Of a stretch of DNA of 64,000 nucleotides, positions 43,501 through 55,496 are shown one piece after another. Origin of the DNA: Pegoplata infirma (Eukaryota > Arthropoda > Insecta > Diptera > Anthomyiidae); assembly GCA_963921195.1 (NCBI GenBank), contig OY992537.1:50368313-50432312 (forward strand), given 5' to 3'. Numbering within the stretch: position 1 is the stretch's first letter; every line of letters starts with the position of its first letter. The notes below the pieces were generated by a model, which ran no database searches, had not been told where the DNA came from, and was given only the letters and a program-made list of their open reading frames with translations. A program made the position numbers and the translations under genes.

Positions 43501-44205
43501 AAAAATGTGTGTAAATGCTTAACCTTATAAAAACAATACAAAATTTGCAATTTTTATACAACAGATTTATTGATTTCAAATATTTTAATCAAACAATAAT
43601 AAATTATATCAGTTGTTTCTTCCCCTAATTCATGCTATCGTTATCAATAAAATTGATGTTGTTACATACATGCATCTCGAGCCACTTTGACAGCAAACTC
43701 ACTTATTTGATGAAATAAAAAAACACGCGTCATCAATGAATCGATATAAAAACGAAAGATAAATACGGAAAGTGCGAAATCTGCTCAAAAAATAAGTGCC
43801 AAATGTTTTATCTGCTAACAAGGCATAATATAAGTAATCCGATGATAGACAATAAATTTTCTTGAAATAAATTATAAGAGTTTTATTAAGGATGTATTTA
43901 AATTTCCAAGATTTTTTTACAAAAAAACCTAGTAAATTCACGAAAATTCCTTGTAAATTTTATTGCACCAAAAAAGTTGTAAATTTACAATTTTAGTAGT
44001 CAAAAGCTTGTAAAGTTAAATTTGATGAAAAATTTTTTTTTTTGTTGAAAAATAATTATGTTGCTTTTTATTCACCAGCTGGGGAAAAACAGGTTTATTC
44101 ACCACGAAGTGAATTATTATCCAAGTTACAAACCCAAGTTATTAAAATTTTTGGTTTCAAGAAAATGAAAATAGTAATTCTTGTTGTTTTTTCGTTAATT
44201 GTTAG
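43501..44205. other. A/T-rich DNA with a dispersed repeat
   Basis: 43895-44010 (AATTTCCAAGATTTTTTTAC, CTAGTAAATTC, CTTGTAAATTTTATTGC, AAAAAGTTGTAAATTTACAA) matches 55190-55305 in the same order, so it is a repeat family member. The frame at 43699-43941 (-) is A/T-driven. No gene seen. Confidence 0.55.
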
Positions 44206-44733
44206 CTTATATATAGGCTGACCATTCGTACTGATTTGATCAGTACATGTACTGATTTTTCATCACGTGTACTGATCAAAAAACGTTGTACTGATTTGTA
44301 CTGATTTTTTGAAATATGTACTGATTGTACTGATTTTTGAACATTTCAACAAAAAAAATATTTTTTTTTAAAAATTCTATACAAAAGCATGAATTTTCAT
44401 TAAAAAAGTCATTAGAGTAGTTTTATATAACTTAAGTCTGGCAATGAAGTTATTCTAAGGAGCTTAATCTAGAGGTTCCCTTACGCAAAAATGTATGTAT
44501 CTGATAGAGTTGTCAATTATTCGCCTTTCAACTTTGTTCGAATAATTCAAATAATTGTTTTTGTTCGTTCGATCAAACGATTAAATCAAAAAAATTATTC
44601 GATTAATCGATGAGAATAACGAATAAAAAAGTGGTTATTAAAAAATATTTTCATAAACAAGAAAATTTACAATTTCATACAAAGAACTTAAAAATAAAAT
44701 AATTAATATTTTATTAACAAAATATAAGTAAAA

Positions 44734-45440
44734 CAAGTAAGAGTGTTAAATTCGGCTGTGCCGAATCTTTTATACCCTCCAACATGCAAAAAAAAAAATT
44801 GCAGGGACGTTTTCTTTTTTTTTTTTTGGGGGGGGGGGTCGAAAGTGGTAATTGGGGGGGGGGCAAATTTCCTCTCGAATATGTGTTTAAAAATTCATTC
44901 TTATGCTTTATGCACTAAAAAAATACAAGTTTATTATTATTTAAAAAAAATTTATTCCACGCCCATAAAAGGGGGCGAACCGAAAAAACGACATTATCTA
45001 ATTCTCTGGGTCCAAATGCAGGACTTTGAACTTCCTGTAGCATAAAAATGTTGCATTTGTTAAACAAAAACACAAAAAATCATGTAAAAAAGTGGAATTT
45101 TTCATGGGTTGGTTTAGTTCTCTAAGGGGGAACTTTTTCCCCCTTGGTCCGATTTTGCCCATTTCCGAACTTAACCTGCCTAGGAATATAAGACATATTC
45201 GTGCCAAACTTGGGGAGTCTAGGTCTTTTATTTTGGACTGTATCGTGTCCTCTACAGACGGACAGACGGACAGACGGACGGACGGACGGACGGACGGACG
45301 GACGGACATCGCTAGAATGTCTTAGAATCGATCACTGATCAATAAAATATATACTTTATAGGGTCCTAGACCGATATTTCAATGCGTTACACACGGAATG
45401 ACAAAGTGAGTATACCCCCATACTGTGGTTGGAGGGTATA
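44734..45440 (+). mobile_element. mini-me-like element j, complete
   Basis: It starts CAAGTAAGAGTGTTAAATTC with the GGCTGTGCC hairpin, ATACCCTCCAACATGC, a long G run (44826-44838), the ACGGACAGACGG tract (45257-45307) and the end GTTGGAGGGTATA at 45440. It is very close to element a, so both are recent copies of one subfamily. Confidence 0.88.
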
Positions 45441-45574
45441 AAAACTTAAAAATTGAATAACTGAATTTACTTTTTTATGTAAAAAATGCATAAAAAACTT
45501 AAATTTAAATAATTTTAAGTTTTATTCCTCTTCATAAATGTTTACGAATTCATTTTTACGAGAATATACATAAA

Positions 45575-45838
45575 CAACTTGTAAAACAAATTGTGTTTTT
45601 CTGGTGGTGTTGTAGTTCTTTAATGGGGAACATTTTTCCCCTCGTCCAATTTTGCCGACGAACTTAACCAGCCTATGGCCATAAGACATAATTGTGCCAA
45701 ACTTCAGGAGTGTAGCTTTTTTATTTTGGACTGTATCGTGAACTCCCAAGACGGACATCGGACATGTCTTAGAATCGATCACTGATCAATAATGAAATTC
45801 CTAGACCTATACTTCGATACTGTAGTTGGAGGGTATAA
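45575..45838 (+). mobile_element. mini-me-like element k, 3' part
   Basis: It matches the 3' half of element j: AGTTCTTTAATGGGGAACAT, AACTTAACCAGCCTATGGCC, GACTGTATCGTG, CTTAGAATCGATCACTGATC and the end TGTAGTTGGAGGGTATA. The (GTCY)n tract has shrunk to a single ACGGACATCGGAC and an internal 40-bp stretch is missing. Confidence 0.75.
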
Positions 45839-46487
45839 AAAAAATAATTGTTCGATTATTTGACATAAATTAATCGATTTATTCGTTATTCGAAAATAGT
45901 CATTTTTAAATTAATCGAACAAGAGTTTGGTTTTGTTTGATCGATTAATCGAATTATTCTTAATCGGGTGACAACTCTAGTATCTGAGCATGAAGTTATT
46001 TTGATCTTTCCTGTAACAAAATGTTTCTGAATGATGGATTTTCTATATTTTTAGAAATGTTATTGCATGAATCCAAATGATTCTAGGATGTTTAATGAGG
46101 TAATGTCATCAGAATTTGACATTTGGCTGTTTAATAACAACATGTGCTTATTATCTGGGAAGTTTTCTAAAAGAAGAGTTATCAAAACATAAGGGTCGTC
46201 AGAATCTGAGAAATTTTGTTATTCTCAAAACCTGTGGGTTTTTGTTATATTATTTGCACTAAAACGATCAAAACATTGAAATAAAGTCGTTTGAAGTCAA
46301 CTAAATTTTCTGTAAATAACGACAACAGTTTATGGCAGTTGTTTTTTGAACAGTTGTTTTCACTAAAATTCAAATTGACCCCAAGTTTGTTAATTTAATT
46401 GAAATTTTTTGAGTGTAGGAAAAATAAACATAAAAACTTGAGCGTACTGATTTGAGTTCAGGAAAAAATGGTCACCCTACTTATATA

Positions 46488-47014
46488 GTCAAACTGAGGT
46501 GGCGTCCTGCAACTTTTTTAAAATTAGACACCAGCCTAAAAACATTATCATTGCAAAATTCCAAATAAATGCCACTCTAATTATATCAAAAACTTTTACT
46601 CCAAATATGCGTGATAAAATTGAATACATACGTGTGCGTATGTGTACATTTGCTTGATTTTTCAAAATGCCGTTTAAAAAAAAAAAATCTTCCGGTTCTA
46701 GATATTTTTCCAAAATTCTTTAAATGATTAAATAGAGTAAATATATATAAAACAATAAATAATCCCAATAGCTCGCGGCTACAAATATTTTAAGGTCACT
46801 ACCCCATTTACAAAAAAAGGAAGAAAGGGAAATTGTCAGAACAATGAATGATTAATGGTACTTTTGTGGGACAACAACTGATTCGGATTTGTCAAAGTCA
46901 TTATTATAAATTATAATACAAAATACAGATTTTTATTTCCAAAGGGAATTTTTATAGAACATTCTGTAAAATGATATATATTTATACCCTTTAGCTGAAA
47001 AAAAACTAATATAG
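46488..47014. other. A/T-rich DNA, no gene seen
   Basis: No element or coding region is recognised. The frames at 46489 (-) and 46586 (-) are low-complexity. Confidence 0.4.
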
Positions 47015-47022
47015 ATGAACAC

Positions 47023-47395
47023 TAGAGTGTCCCTTATAATGGAAATGTTGAGACGGTACCCGCTATTTTTTTTTTCTATTTTGACTTGAATATAACTCAT
47101 GAGTGGGACCCCAACGACCCTAAGTTTTTTTTTCGCAGTCAATTTTAAAACGAAAGGGTTATACCACAAAAATGAAATTTTTAGTCTTTAATAAGCGGCT
47201 CAAATAAAATTACACTAAAAATATATAAAATCAAAAAAAAAAATTTGGTTCTCATGGAAAAATTTTTTTTAAAGGCTTCGCTCTTGGAGGAGGCGTGGTC
47301 GTAGGGGCGTAAAATGAATCATGAGTTATATTCAAGTCACATAGAAAAAGAACAGTGGGTACCGTCTCAACATTTCAAAAATAAGGAACACTCTA
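47023..47395. mobile_element. hAT-like palindromic MITE
   Basis: The termini are TAGAGTGTCCCTTATAATGG at 47023 and ATAAGGAACACTCTA at 47395. The flanks ATGAACAC (47015-47022) and ATGCACAC (47396-47403) form an 8-bp duplication with one mismatch. Arms include TGTTGAGACGGTACCCGC and ACTTGAATATAACTCATGAG with complements. It is 373 bp and non-coding. Confidence 0.85.
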
Positions 47396-47929
47396 ATGCA
47401 CACTAACAACTCAATTTTTTTTTTATAAATACATTCAAAGACTTTCTAATATTTCTAATTAAAATTATTAACAACCCTTTCTGTATTAAAAAGGGTTGCA
47501 AATTATGCAATCGTTATGGCCAGCAGATATATTTTAAACTATTTGTCTGTTGAAAATGAAATATGTTGTAATGAAAACTGTCAGTCATCAATTTGGACAT
47601 GAGATCTTTTTGGGTTTTACACAGTTACCCCAGTAAAAATATAAATATGGCGTCAAATAATTATTATGCTAAAATGTTTGGATGGTCCTATATAAAAAAA
47701 AAATCTAATAAAATAATCTATTTTTAAAAAATCATTTCATTTAAACAAAATAGTACAAAAAAATGTATCTTCCAACTTTACTTAACATATTTATTCATGG
47801 CAACTAAAGATTTTATTTTAATTTTTATAGTGCTCTTCAGATTTGTCTATTGTGCTCTATTTTTTCATTTAAGAAAATAATGTCAAATAAAGATTTTATA
47901 AAAAATTTCATACAAAAATAGACTTCCTC

Positions 47930-48176
47930 AGATTCCGTTTATTTTGCTCTACCTATTTTATTTAAGGAAATAATGGCAAATAAAGATTTTATTAAAAATT
48001 TTATACAAAAACTGATTTTTTGGAATTTTTCTAGTGATCCCCAGATTTGAATAGACAAAATCTGGGGATCACTAGAAAAATTCCAAAAAATCTGTTTTTG
48101 TATAAAATTTTTAATATAATCTTTATTTGCCATTATTTCCTTAAATAAAATAGGTAGAGCAAAATAAACGAAATCA
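47930..48176. repeat. near-perfect palindrome in the satellite
   Basis: One unit at 47930-48050 is followed after six bases by its inverted copy at 48056-48176. Only a few mismatches are seen over about 120 bp per arm. This is the only place where unit orientation flips. It could form a hairpin or cruciform. Confidence 0.9.
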
Positions 48177-50829
48177 TGGGATCACTACAAACAATCTATT
48201 TCTCTATCTCTTTTATTTAACGAAATAATGGCAAAAAAGATTTTATAAAAAATTTCATACAATAATAGATTTTTGAAATTTTTATAGTAATTCCCAGATT
48301 TCGTCTATTTTGATTTATCTCTTTTCTTTAAGGAAATAATGACAAATAAAGATTTTATAAAAAATTTCATACAAAAAAGTTTTTTTTTTATTTTCATTGT
48401 GACCCCCAGATTTTATCTATTTTGCTCTATCTCTTTTATTTAAGGAAATAAGCGCAAATAAAAATTTTACAGAAAATATAAAATAGATTTTTTGAAATGT
48501 TTGTTAGTGATAAACAGATTTCGTTTTTTTTTTGCTCTATCTCTTTTACTTAAGGGAATGATTTTGAATAAAAATTATAAAAAATTTCATAAAAGAATAA
48601 ATGTTTTTGAAATCTATTATCTATTTTGCTCTATAATGGGAAATAAAGATTTTACAAAAATAAGAAAATAGATTTTTTTAGTGATAAAAAGATTTCGTTT
48701 ATTTTGCTCTATCTCTTTTATTTAATGAAACAATTGCAAATAAAAAATTATAAAAAATTTCATACAAAAAAAGTGTTTTTGAAATCTATTATCTATTTTG
48801 CTCCATAATGCAAAATAAAGATTTTATAAAAAATTTCATACAAAGATGTTCATAGTGCTCTTCAGATTTTGTCTATTTTGAAAAATATTTTACAAAAAAA
48901 TTTCATACAAATTTCTTAAAATTTTCTTAGTAATCCCCAGATTTCGACAATTTTGCTTATTTCTTTTATTTAAGTAAATAATAGTAAATAAAGATTTTAT
49001 AAAAAATTTCATACAAAAATAGGTTTTTTAAAATTTTTCTAGTGATCCCCAGGATTTGTCTATTTTGCACTATCTATTTTAGTTAAGAAAATAATGGTAA
49101 ATAAAATTTTTTTACAAAAAAAAAAAATTCATACAAAAATAAGTTTTTTTAAAATTTTACTAGTGATCCCCAGATTTTGTCTATTTTGCACTATCTATTT
49201 TATTTAAGGAAATAATGGTAAATAAAAATTTTTTAAAAAATTTCATAGATTTTTAGAAAGTTTTATAGTGATCTCCAAATTTTGTCCATTTTTTCATTAC
49301 TTTTAGTTAAGTAAATAATGGAAAATTAATATTTCATTTTCATTTTATACAAAATTTTTTTTTTTAAATTTTCGTAGTGATCTCCAGATTTTGCCTTTTT
49401 TTGCTCTATCTCGTTTATTAATTGAAATAATGGCAACTAAGGATTTGATTAAAACTTCATACCAAATTTTTTTTTTAAATTTTGTAGTGATCCCCAGATT
49501 TGGCTATTCTGATTTTATTAAAATTTCATAAAAATAAAAATTAAATTTTTATAGTGATACCCAGATTTTGTCTTTTTTGCTTCATATCTTTTATTACGGA
49601 AAATAAAGTCCCCAGATTTCGTTTATAACAGATTTTTTTAATTTTAATAGTGATCCCCAGATTTTGTCTATTTTGCTCTATCTCTTTTAGTTAAGGAAAT
49701 AATGGCAAATACAAATTTTATAAAAAATTTCATAAAAATAAAAGATGATTCGAAATTTTTGTAGTGATCCCCAGATTTGGTCTATTTTGCTCTCTCTCTT
49801 TTATTTAAAGAAAAAATGCCAAATAAAGATTTTATAAAAAATTTCGTACAAAAATAGATTTTTTAAATTTTAATAGTGATCCCCAGATTTTGTCTATTTT
49901 GCTCTCTCTCTCTTTTATTTAAGGAAATATTGGCAAATAAAAATTTTATAAAAAATTTCATAAAAATAAAAGATGATTCGAAATTTTTGTAGTGATCTCC
50001 AAATTTGGCTATATCTCTTTTATTTAAAGAAATAATGACAAATCAAGATTTTTAAAAAATTTTATACAAGATTTTGTGAAATTTGTTATAGCGAACCAAC
50101 ATTTCATCTATTTTGCTCTACCTCTTTTATTAAAGAAAATAATATCAAATAAAGATTTTTTGCCAAATAAAGGGTTTATAAAAGATTTCATACAAAAATA
50201 GATTTTTCGAAGTTTTTTTAGTGATCCCCAGATTTCGTCTATTTTGCTCTATCTCTTTTATTTAGGGAAATAATGGCAAAAAAATGTTTAAAAAATTTCA
50301 TACAAAAATTGATTTTTTGAAATTTTTATAATGATCGCCACATTTTGTATATTTCGCTCCATCTTTTTTATTTAAGGAAATAATGGCAAATAATGCTTTT
50401 ATTACAAATTTCATACAAAAAGAGATTTTTTTAAATTGTTGTAGTGATACCCAGATTAAGTATATTTTGCTCTGTCGGTTTATTTAAGAAAATAATGGCA
50501 AATAAGGATTTTATAAAAAAAATTCATACAAAAACAATTTTTTTAAATTTTTACAGTGATCCCTAAATATTGTCTATTTTTCACTATCTCTTTTATTTAA
50601 GGAACAATAATAAATGTTTTAAAATTTGTATAGTGTTCCCAAGATTTCGTCTATTTTGCTTATCTGTTTCATTTAAGGAAAAATTTCATACAAAAATAGA
50701 TTTTTTGAAATTTTCATAGTGATCCCCAGATTTAGTCTATTTTGCTCCATTCTTTTACTTAAGAAAAAACAATTCCGTACAAAAATATATTTTTTTTTAA
50801 ATTTTTATAGTGATCCCCAGACCTTTTCT

Positions 50830-51870
50830 ATTTTGCTCTATCTCTTTTATTTATGAAAATAATGGCAAATAAAGATTTGGGTAAAAATTTTTATAAAAAA
50901 TTAATTTTTTAAGATTTATTTTGCTCTATTTCTTTTATTTACGGAGATATTGTCAAATAAAGACTTATAAAAAATTTATTAAAAACTTCATGAAAAAAAA
51001 TGTTTGTATTGTAAAAAAATTCATCAAAAAAAATTTTTTAATTTTTTGCAGTGATTCCCAGATTTCGCCTATTTTGCTCTATCTCTTTTATTTAAGGAAA
51101 TAATGACGTCAAGATTTTAAAAAAATATTTCATACGAAAACAGATCTTTTGAAATTTTTTTAGTGATCCTCAGATTTCGTTTATTTTGCTCTATCTCGTT
51201 TATTTAGAGAAATAATAGCAAATAAAGATTTTATAAAAAATTTCATAAAAAATAGGTCTTTGGAAATTTTTGTTGTGTTCCCCATATTTCGGCTATATAG
51301 CTCTATCTCTTTTATTTAAGGAAATAATGGCAAATAAAGATTTTATAAATAATTTCATATTTTGCTCTATCTCTTTTATTTATGAAAATAATGGCAAATA
51401 AAGATTTGGGTAAAAATTTTTATAAAAAATTAATTTTTTAAGATTTATTTTGCTCTATTTCTTTTATTTACGGAGATATTGTCAAATAAAGACTTATAAA
51501 AAATTTATTAAAAACTTCATGAAAAAAATGTTTGTACTGTAAAAAAATTCATCAAAAAAAAATAAATTTAAATTTTTTGCAGTGATTCCCAGATTTCGCC
51601 TATTTTGCTCTATCACTTTTATTTAAGGAAATAATGACGTCAAAATTTTAAAAAAATATTTCATACGAAAACAGATCTTTTGAAATTTTTGTAGTGATCC
51701 CCAGCTTTCGTTTATTTTGCTCTATCTCGTTTATTTAGAGAAATAATAGCAAATAAAGATTTTATAAAAAATTTCATTAAAAATAGGTCTTTGGAAATTT
51801 TTGTAGTGCTCCCCATATTTCGTTTATATTGCTCTATCTCTTTTATTTATGGAAATAATGGCAAATAAAG
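50830..51870 (+). repeat. higher-order duplication of satellite units
   Basis: A block of about 530 bp starting at TTTGCTCTATCTCTTTTATT (50831) recurs from about 51360. Both copies share the variant GGTAAAAATTTTTATAAAAA, the phrase CGGAGATATTGTCAAATAAA and the ATGACGTCAA variant, which are not seen in other units. It records a recent unequal exchange. Confidence 0.8.
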
Positions 51871-53378
51871 ATTTTATAAATAATTTCATACAAAATTGTT
51901 TTTTTTTTTTTTAATTTTTGTAGTGATCCTCAGATTTCGTCTATTTTGCTTCTGCTCTATTTAAGAAACTATTGGCAAAGATTTTATAAAAAAAATCATA
52001 AAAAAAATAGATTTTTTTGAATTTTTTACAGTGATCCCCATATTTTGTCTTTTTTGCTTTATATCTTTTATTTAAGGAAATAATGGCAAATAAAGATTTT
52101 ATTAAAAATTTTATACAAAAATAGATTTTTTTATATTTTTGTAGTGATCCCAAGATTTTGTCTATTTTGCTCTCTCTTTCTCTTTTAGAAAAAAAAAAAA
52201 AAGGAAAATAAAGATTTTATTAAAAATTTCATACAAAAAAATTGTTTGGATTTTTTTTGTGATCCCTAGATTTCTGCTATTTTGCTCTATCTCATTTATT
52301 TAAGGAAATAATGGCAAAGAAAGATTTTATGAAAAATTTCATACAAAAATTGAATTTTTTAATTTTTTATAGTTTTTGCTCTATCTTATTTATTCAAAGA
52401 AATAATGGCAACTAAAGATTTTATACAAAATTTCGTACAAGAATAGATTTTTTTAAATTTTTAAGTGATAACCAGATTTCTTATATTTTGCTCTATCTCT
52501 TTTATTTAAGGAATTAATGGCAAATAAAGTCTAATGAAAAACTCCATACAAAAAAAACTGTCTGAAACTTTTATAGTAATCCTTAGATTTCTTAAATTTT
52601 GCTCTATTTCTTTTATTTAAGAAAATAATGGCAAATAAAAATTTTATAAAAATTATAACACAAAAATATATTTTTTTGAAATTTTTGTTGTGATCCCAAG
52701 ATTTTACCTATTTTGCTCTATCTCTATTATTTAAGGAAATAATGGCAAGTATTATAAAAAAATTTTAAACAAAAATTAATTTTTTGAAGTTTTTGTAGTG
52801 ATTCCAAGAATTTGTCTATATTGCTCTATATCTTTTACTTAAGAAAATAATGGCAAATAAATATTTTGTGAAATATTTCATACAAAAAAAAGAATTTTTA
52901 AAATTTTTGTGGTGATCCATAGATTTGGTCTATTTTTGGCTATCACTTTTATTTAAGGAAATAAGGGCAAATAAAGATAAAAAAAAATAGATTGTAGTGA
53001 TCCCATGATTTCGTTTATTTTGCTCTATCTATTTTATTTAAGGAAATAATGGCAAGTAAAGATTTTATCAAAAAGAGATTTTTGAATTTTTTGTAGTGAT
53101 CCCCATATTTCGTCTATTTTGCCTTATCCTTTTTATTAAAGAAAATAATGGCAAACAAAGATTTTAATAGAAAATTAATTTTGTAAAATTTTTGTAGTGA
53201 TCCTTAGATTTTGTATATTTTGCCTTATCTCTTTTATTAAAGAAAATAATGGCAAATAAAGATTTTATAAAAAATTTGATACAAAAATTGATTTTTTTTA
53301 ATTTTTTTGGTTATCACCCGATTTCGTCTATGTTGCTCTATTTCTTTTATTGAAGGAAATAATGGAAAATAAAGATTA

Positions 53379-53982
53379 CACAGCCCGACAAAATTAAAAA
53401 AGATTTTTGCTTCTTTGAATTTATCAACTCATTCTAGTTAATTTGGGTGCGCTGAATTCTAATCTGTAATCAGTTTGTCTCTATCAGCTCTAGTTTTCAT
53501 GATATAGTTTTTTTATACCCTCCAATTATGACAGTCTGGCCATCTGTCAGTTTTTTCAAGAAAAATTTTTTCATCAAAATTTCTTATTTACAGTTAAATT
53601 AATCGAATTCATAAAAAAAACACATCTTAAGCGAGCCTCTTTGATACCTATAAGTTGACTGGAAGGTAAAATATACTTTTCAAACGAAAAAAATATTTGA
53701 ATTAAAAAAAATTTTGGGTAAAAAATTTTTTTCCGAAGAAAATGTTTTTTTTGGTAACTACCATAACTGTAAATAAGAAATTTTGATGAAAAAACAAAAT
53801 TTTTGAAAAAACAGACAGGCCAACTGTCATAATTGGAGGTCATAAGTGGAGGGTATAAAAAAGCTATATCATGAAAACTAGAGCTGATAGAGACAAACTG
53901 ATTAAAAATTTGAATTCAGCGCACCCAAATTAACTAAAATCAGTTGATAAATTCAAAGAAGCAAATTGAGTGTTGGCCTGTG
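53379..53982. mobile_element. foldback family FB-G, TTA TSD, at the satellite edge
   Basis: The termini are CACAGCCCGACAAAATT at 53379 and GTTGGCCTGTG at 53982, flanked by TTA (53376-53378 and 53983-53985). The arms include TTTGCTTCTTTGAATTTATC, TTTGGGTGCGCTGAATT and CTCTATCAGCTCTAGTTTTC with complements. The element ends the satellite, because no satellite follows on its right. The frame at 53574-53843 (-) is palindrome. Confidence 0.85.
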
Positions 53983-53985
53983 TTA

Positions 53986-55090
53986 TCAACCAAAAAAGAA
54001 TGTGCGACCCATTTTCTGGTAAACGCTTGTGTAGGATATAAACCAATGGCGGTCTTGACCGACAAACATTCTTTTATTTGTTTGCAAATAATTATGATTG
54101 GTTTAGCTTTATACATTTGTCAATCAACCACAAAACTACAACGCATACATTGGCAAATTAAAATAAAAATCTGTATTTAAATCTATCTGATTTTTTTAAA
54201 TAAAATTTTCCAATTATTTTAATGGTTTTAAATACATTTATAAAGAGGAAAATAGATATTAATTGAAATTTTTAATTTATTTTAATTCTGTTTATAGAAG
54301 TTAAATTTGTATAAATCTATACCTTGATTGAAACGAGTAAGGCAACTATCATTAAAAATGTAGTTGTGTGCAAAAACTTCTTTTTACTTGGAACTTGTTT
54401 TTCGACCTGGTATAATGGACACTATTTCTAAATTCTCTGAAAATTACAAATATACATGCCAAACATCAGCAGCCTCAAAGTTTCCTTGCGAAAGTTTGCG
54501 TGTTTTTAACAGACATACGATCTGATAGACGGATGGACTTTGGCAGACTCGTTTGTTGAACAAGAATTTATATACTTTGAGGGACCCTAAACCAATATTT
54601 CACGGTGTTTCAGACGGTATGACCAATAAAATAAAAATAAAAATAATAATCTCCGTATTTTATGAAATACCTTGTAAATAAAATGTAATAAATTCATGCC
54701 TGGCAGACACTCAATAAACATTTATACATATCAATAAAGTATTTATTTACAAGTTAATGTAGCAAAAAGCCCATGCACAAAATAATTTAATTTGTTTTTT
54801 ACCCAACTTCACTAAATAAATATTTAATTGATAAATAATTGAAAAAAAAACGAAAATCGATTAAACTTTAAATTTTTTTGAAGGGTTTTAATTTAGATTT
54901 CTGTTTATTTATCAATGAATGATTTATTCAAAAATTAATATCGTGACTTAGCTTTGGGTGCACTTTTATATCAAGTTTTATAGCCACGCCCTCAAAAGGG
55001 GCATGTTGGAAAAACAGTTAAAATCCTAATCTCATTGGTTCAAGGGCAGAACTACACAATTCTGGCAAAAATTTCATTAGAGTTACATTT
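53986..55090. other. A/T-rich DNA with mini-me-like relics
   Basis: 54390-54630 is a decayed mini-me-like 3' half (GACGGATGGAC, TATACTTTGAGGGACCCTAAACC, AATATTTCACGGTG). 54955-55090 resembles the middle of element e (GCCACGCCCTCAAAAGGGGC, CAGAACTAC). A hairpin pairs TTGTAAATAAA (54673) with TTTATTTACAAG (54741). The frame at 53944-54180 is not convincing as a gene. Confidence 0.5.
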
Positions 55091-55099
55091 TTTCTCCAA

Positions 55100-55315
55100 C
55101 TTTTGATTTTCCTAAGTGTACGGGAAAATTTTTCTTCTACTAAAGAAATTTGCATTTTTTTTTTTTTGTAATTTTACAGTTTTTCTTGTAATTTTACAAA
55201 TTTCCAAGATTTTTTACAAAAAAAAATCTAGTAAATTTGTGAGAATTTCTTGTAAGTTTTATTTTGCCAAAAAAGTTGTAAATTTACAATTTTATTGGTA
55301 AAAAATGCGTTACAA
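55100..55315. repeat. dispersed repeat, second copy
   Basis: 55190-55305 (TACAAATTTCCAAGATTTTT, CTAGTAAATTTGTGAGAATT, CTTGTAAGTTTTATTTTGCC, AGTTGTAAATTTACAATTTT) matches 43895-44010. The self-complementary core TTGTAAATTTACAA is present in both. Confidence 0.6.
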
Positions 55316-55324
55316 ATTTGAAAC

Positions 55325-55490
55325 CAAACGGATTAAATTAATTTGTGGCGCATGGCGATTATAGTTTTGGATTTTTGAAAATTAAAAAAAGTGTTTAGCG
55401 ATACATTAAATTTATTAGTTTTGATGCGTTCAACACGTATATAAAAAAAATAAAATCGGTCGAACGGTTTTCGAGATATCGCTATTTTAT
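55325..55490. mobile_element. FB-B outer-arm fragment
   Basis: CGGATTAAATTAATTTGTGG, CGATTATAGTTTTGGATTTT and ATTAGTTTTGATGCG match the complement of the right outer arm of FB-B copy 2 (29660-29760). It ends near 55490 where retrotransposon coding begins. Confidence 0.65.
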
Positions 55491-55496
55491 ACTTCG

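Larger units (their letters stand above)
44505..45979. mobile_element. second hAT-type element nested in the first
   Basis: The termini are TAGAGTTGTCAATTATTCG at 44505 and GGTGACAACTCTA at 45979, with GTATCTGA duplicated exactly (44497-44504 and 45980-45987). Subterminal sequence repeats TTCGATTAATCGA and ATTCGAATAATTC variants. Two mini-me-like elements (44734-45440 and 45575-45838) fill its centre; without them it is about 500 bp and non-coding. Confidence 0.92.
44214..46479. mobile_element. hAT-type element with GTACTGATT repeats, hosting insertions
   Basis: The termini are TAGGCTGACCATTCGTACTG at 44214 and GGTCACCCTA at 46479. CTTATATA is duplicated exactly on both sides (44206-44213 and 46480-46487). 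GTACTGATT occurs about eight times within 120 bp of the left end and near the right end. Another hAT-type element (44505-45979) is inserted inside. Without it the element is about 790 bp and codes for nothing recognisable. Confidence 0.9.
47790..53375 (+). repeat. 114-bp tandem satellite, about 49 units
   Basis: The unit reads roughly TAATGGCAAATAAAGATTTT, ATAAAAAATTTCATACAAAA, ATAGATTTTTTGAAATTTTT, GTAGTGATCCCCAGATTTTG, TCTATTTTGCTCTATCTC, TTTTATTTAAGGAAA. GTGATCCCCAGATTT recurs at 49648, 49762, 49876 and 49989, which gives the period. Units differ by substitutions and short deletions, so many spacings deviate. All short frames here are satellite. Confidence 0.93.

Noticed and set aside
47939..52153. 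Frames such as 47939-48133 (-) and 51941-52153 (-) with recurring peptides
   Set aside because: They are read-outs of the 114-bp satellite on either strand.
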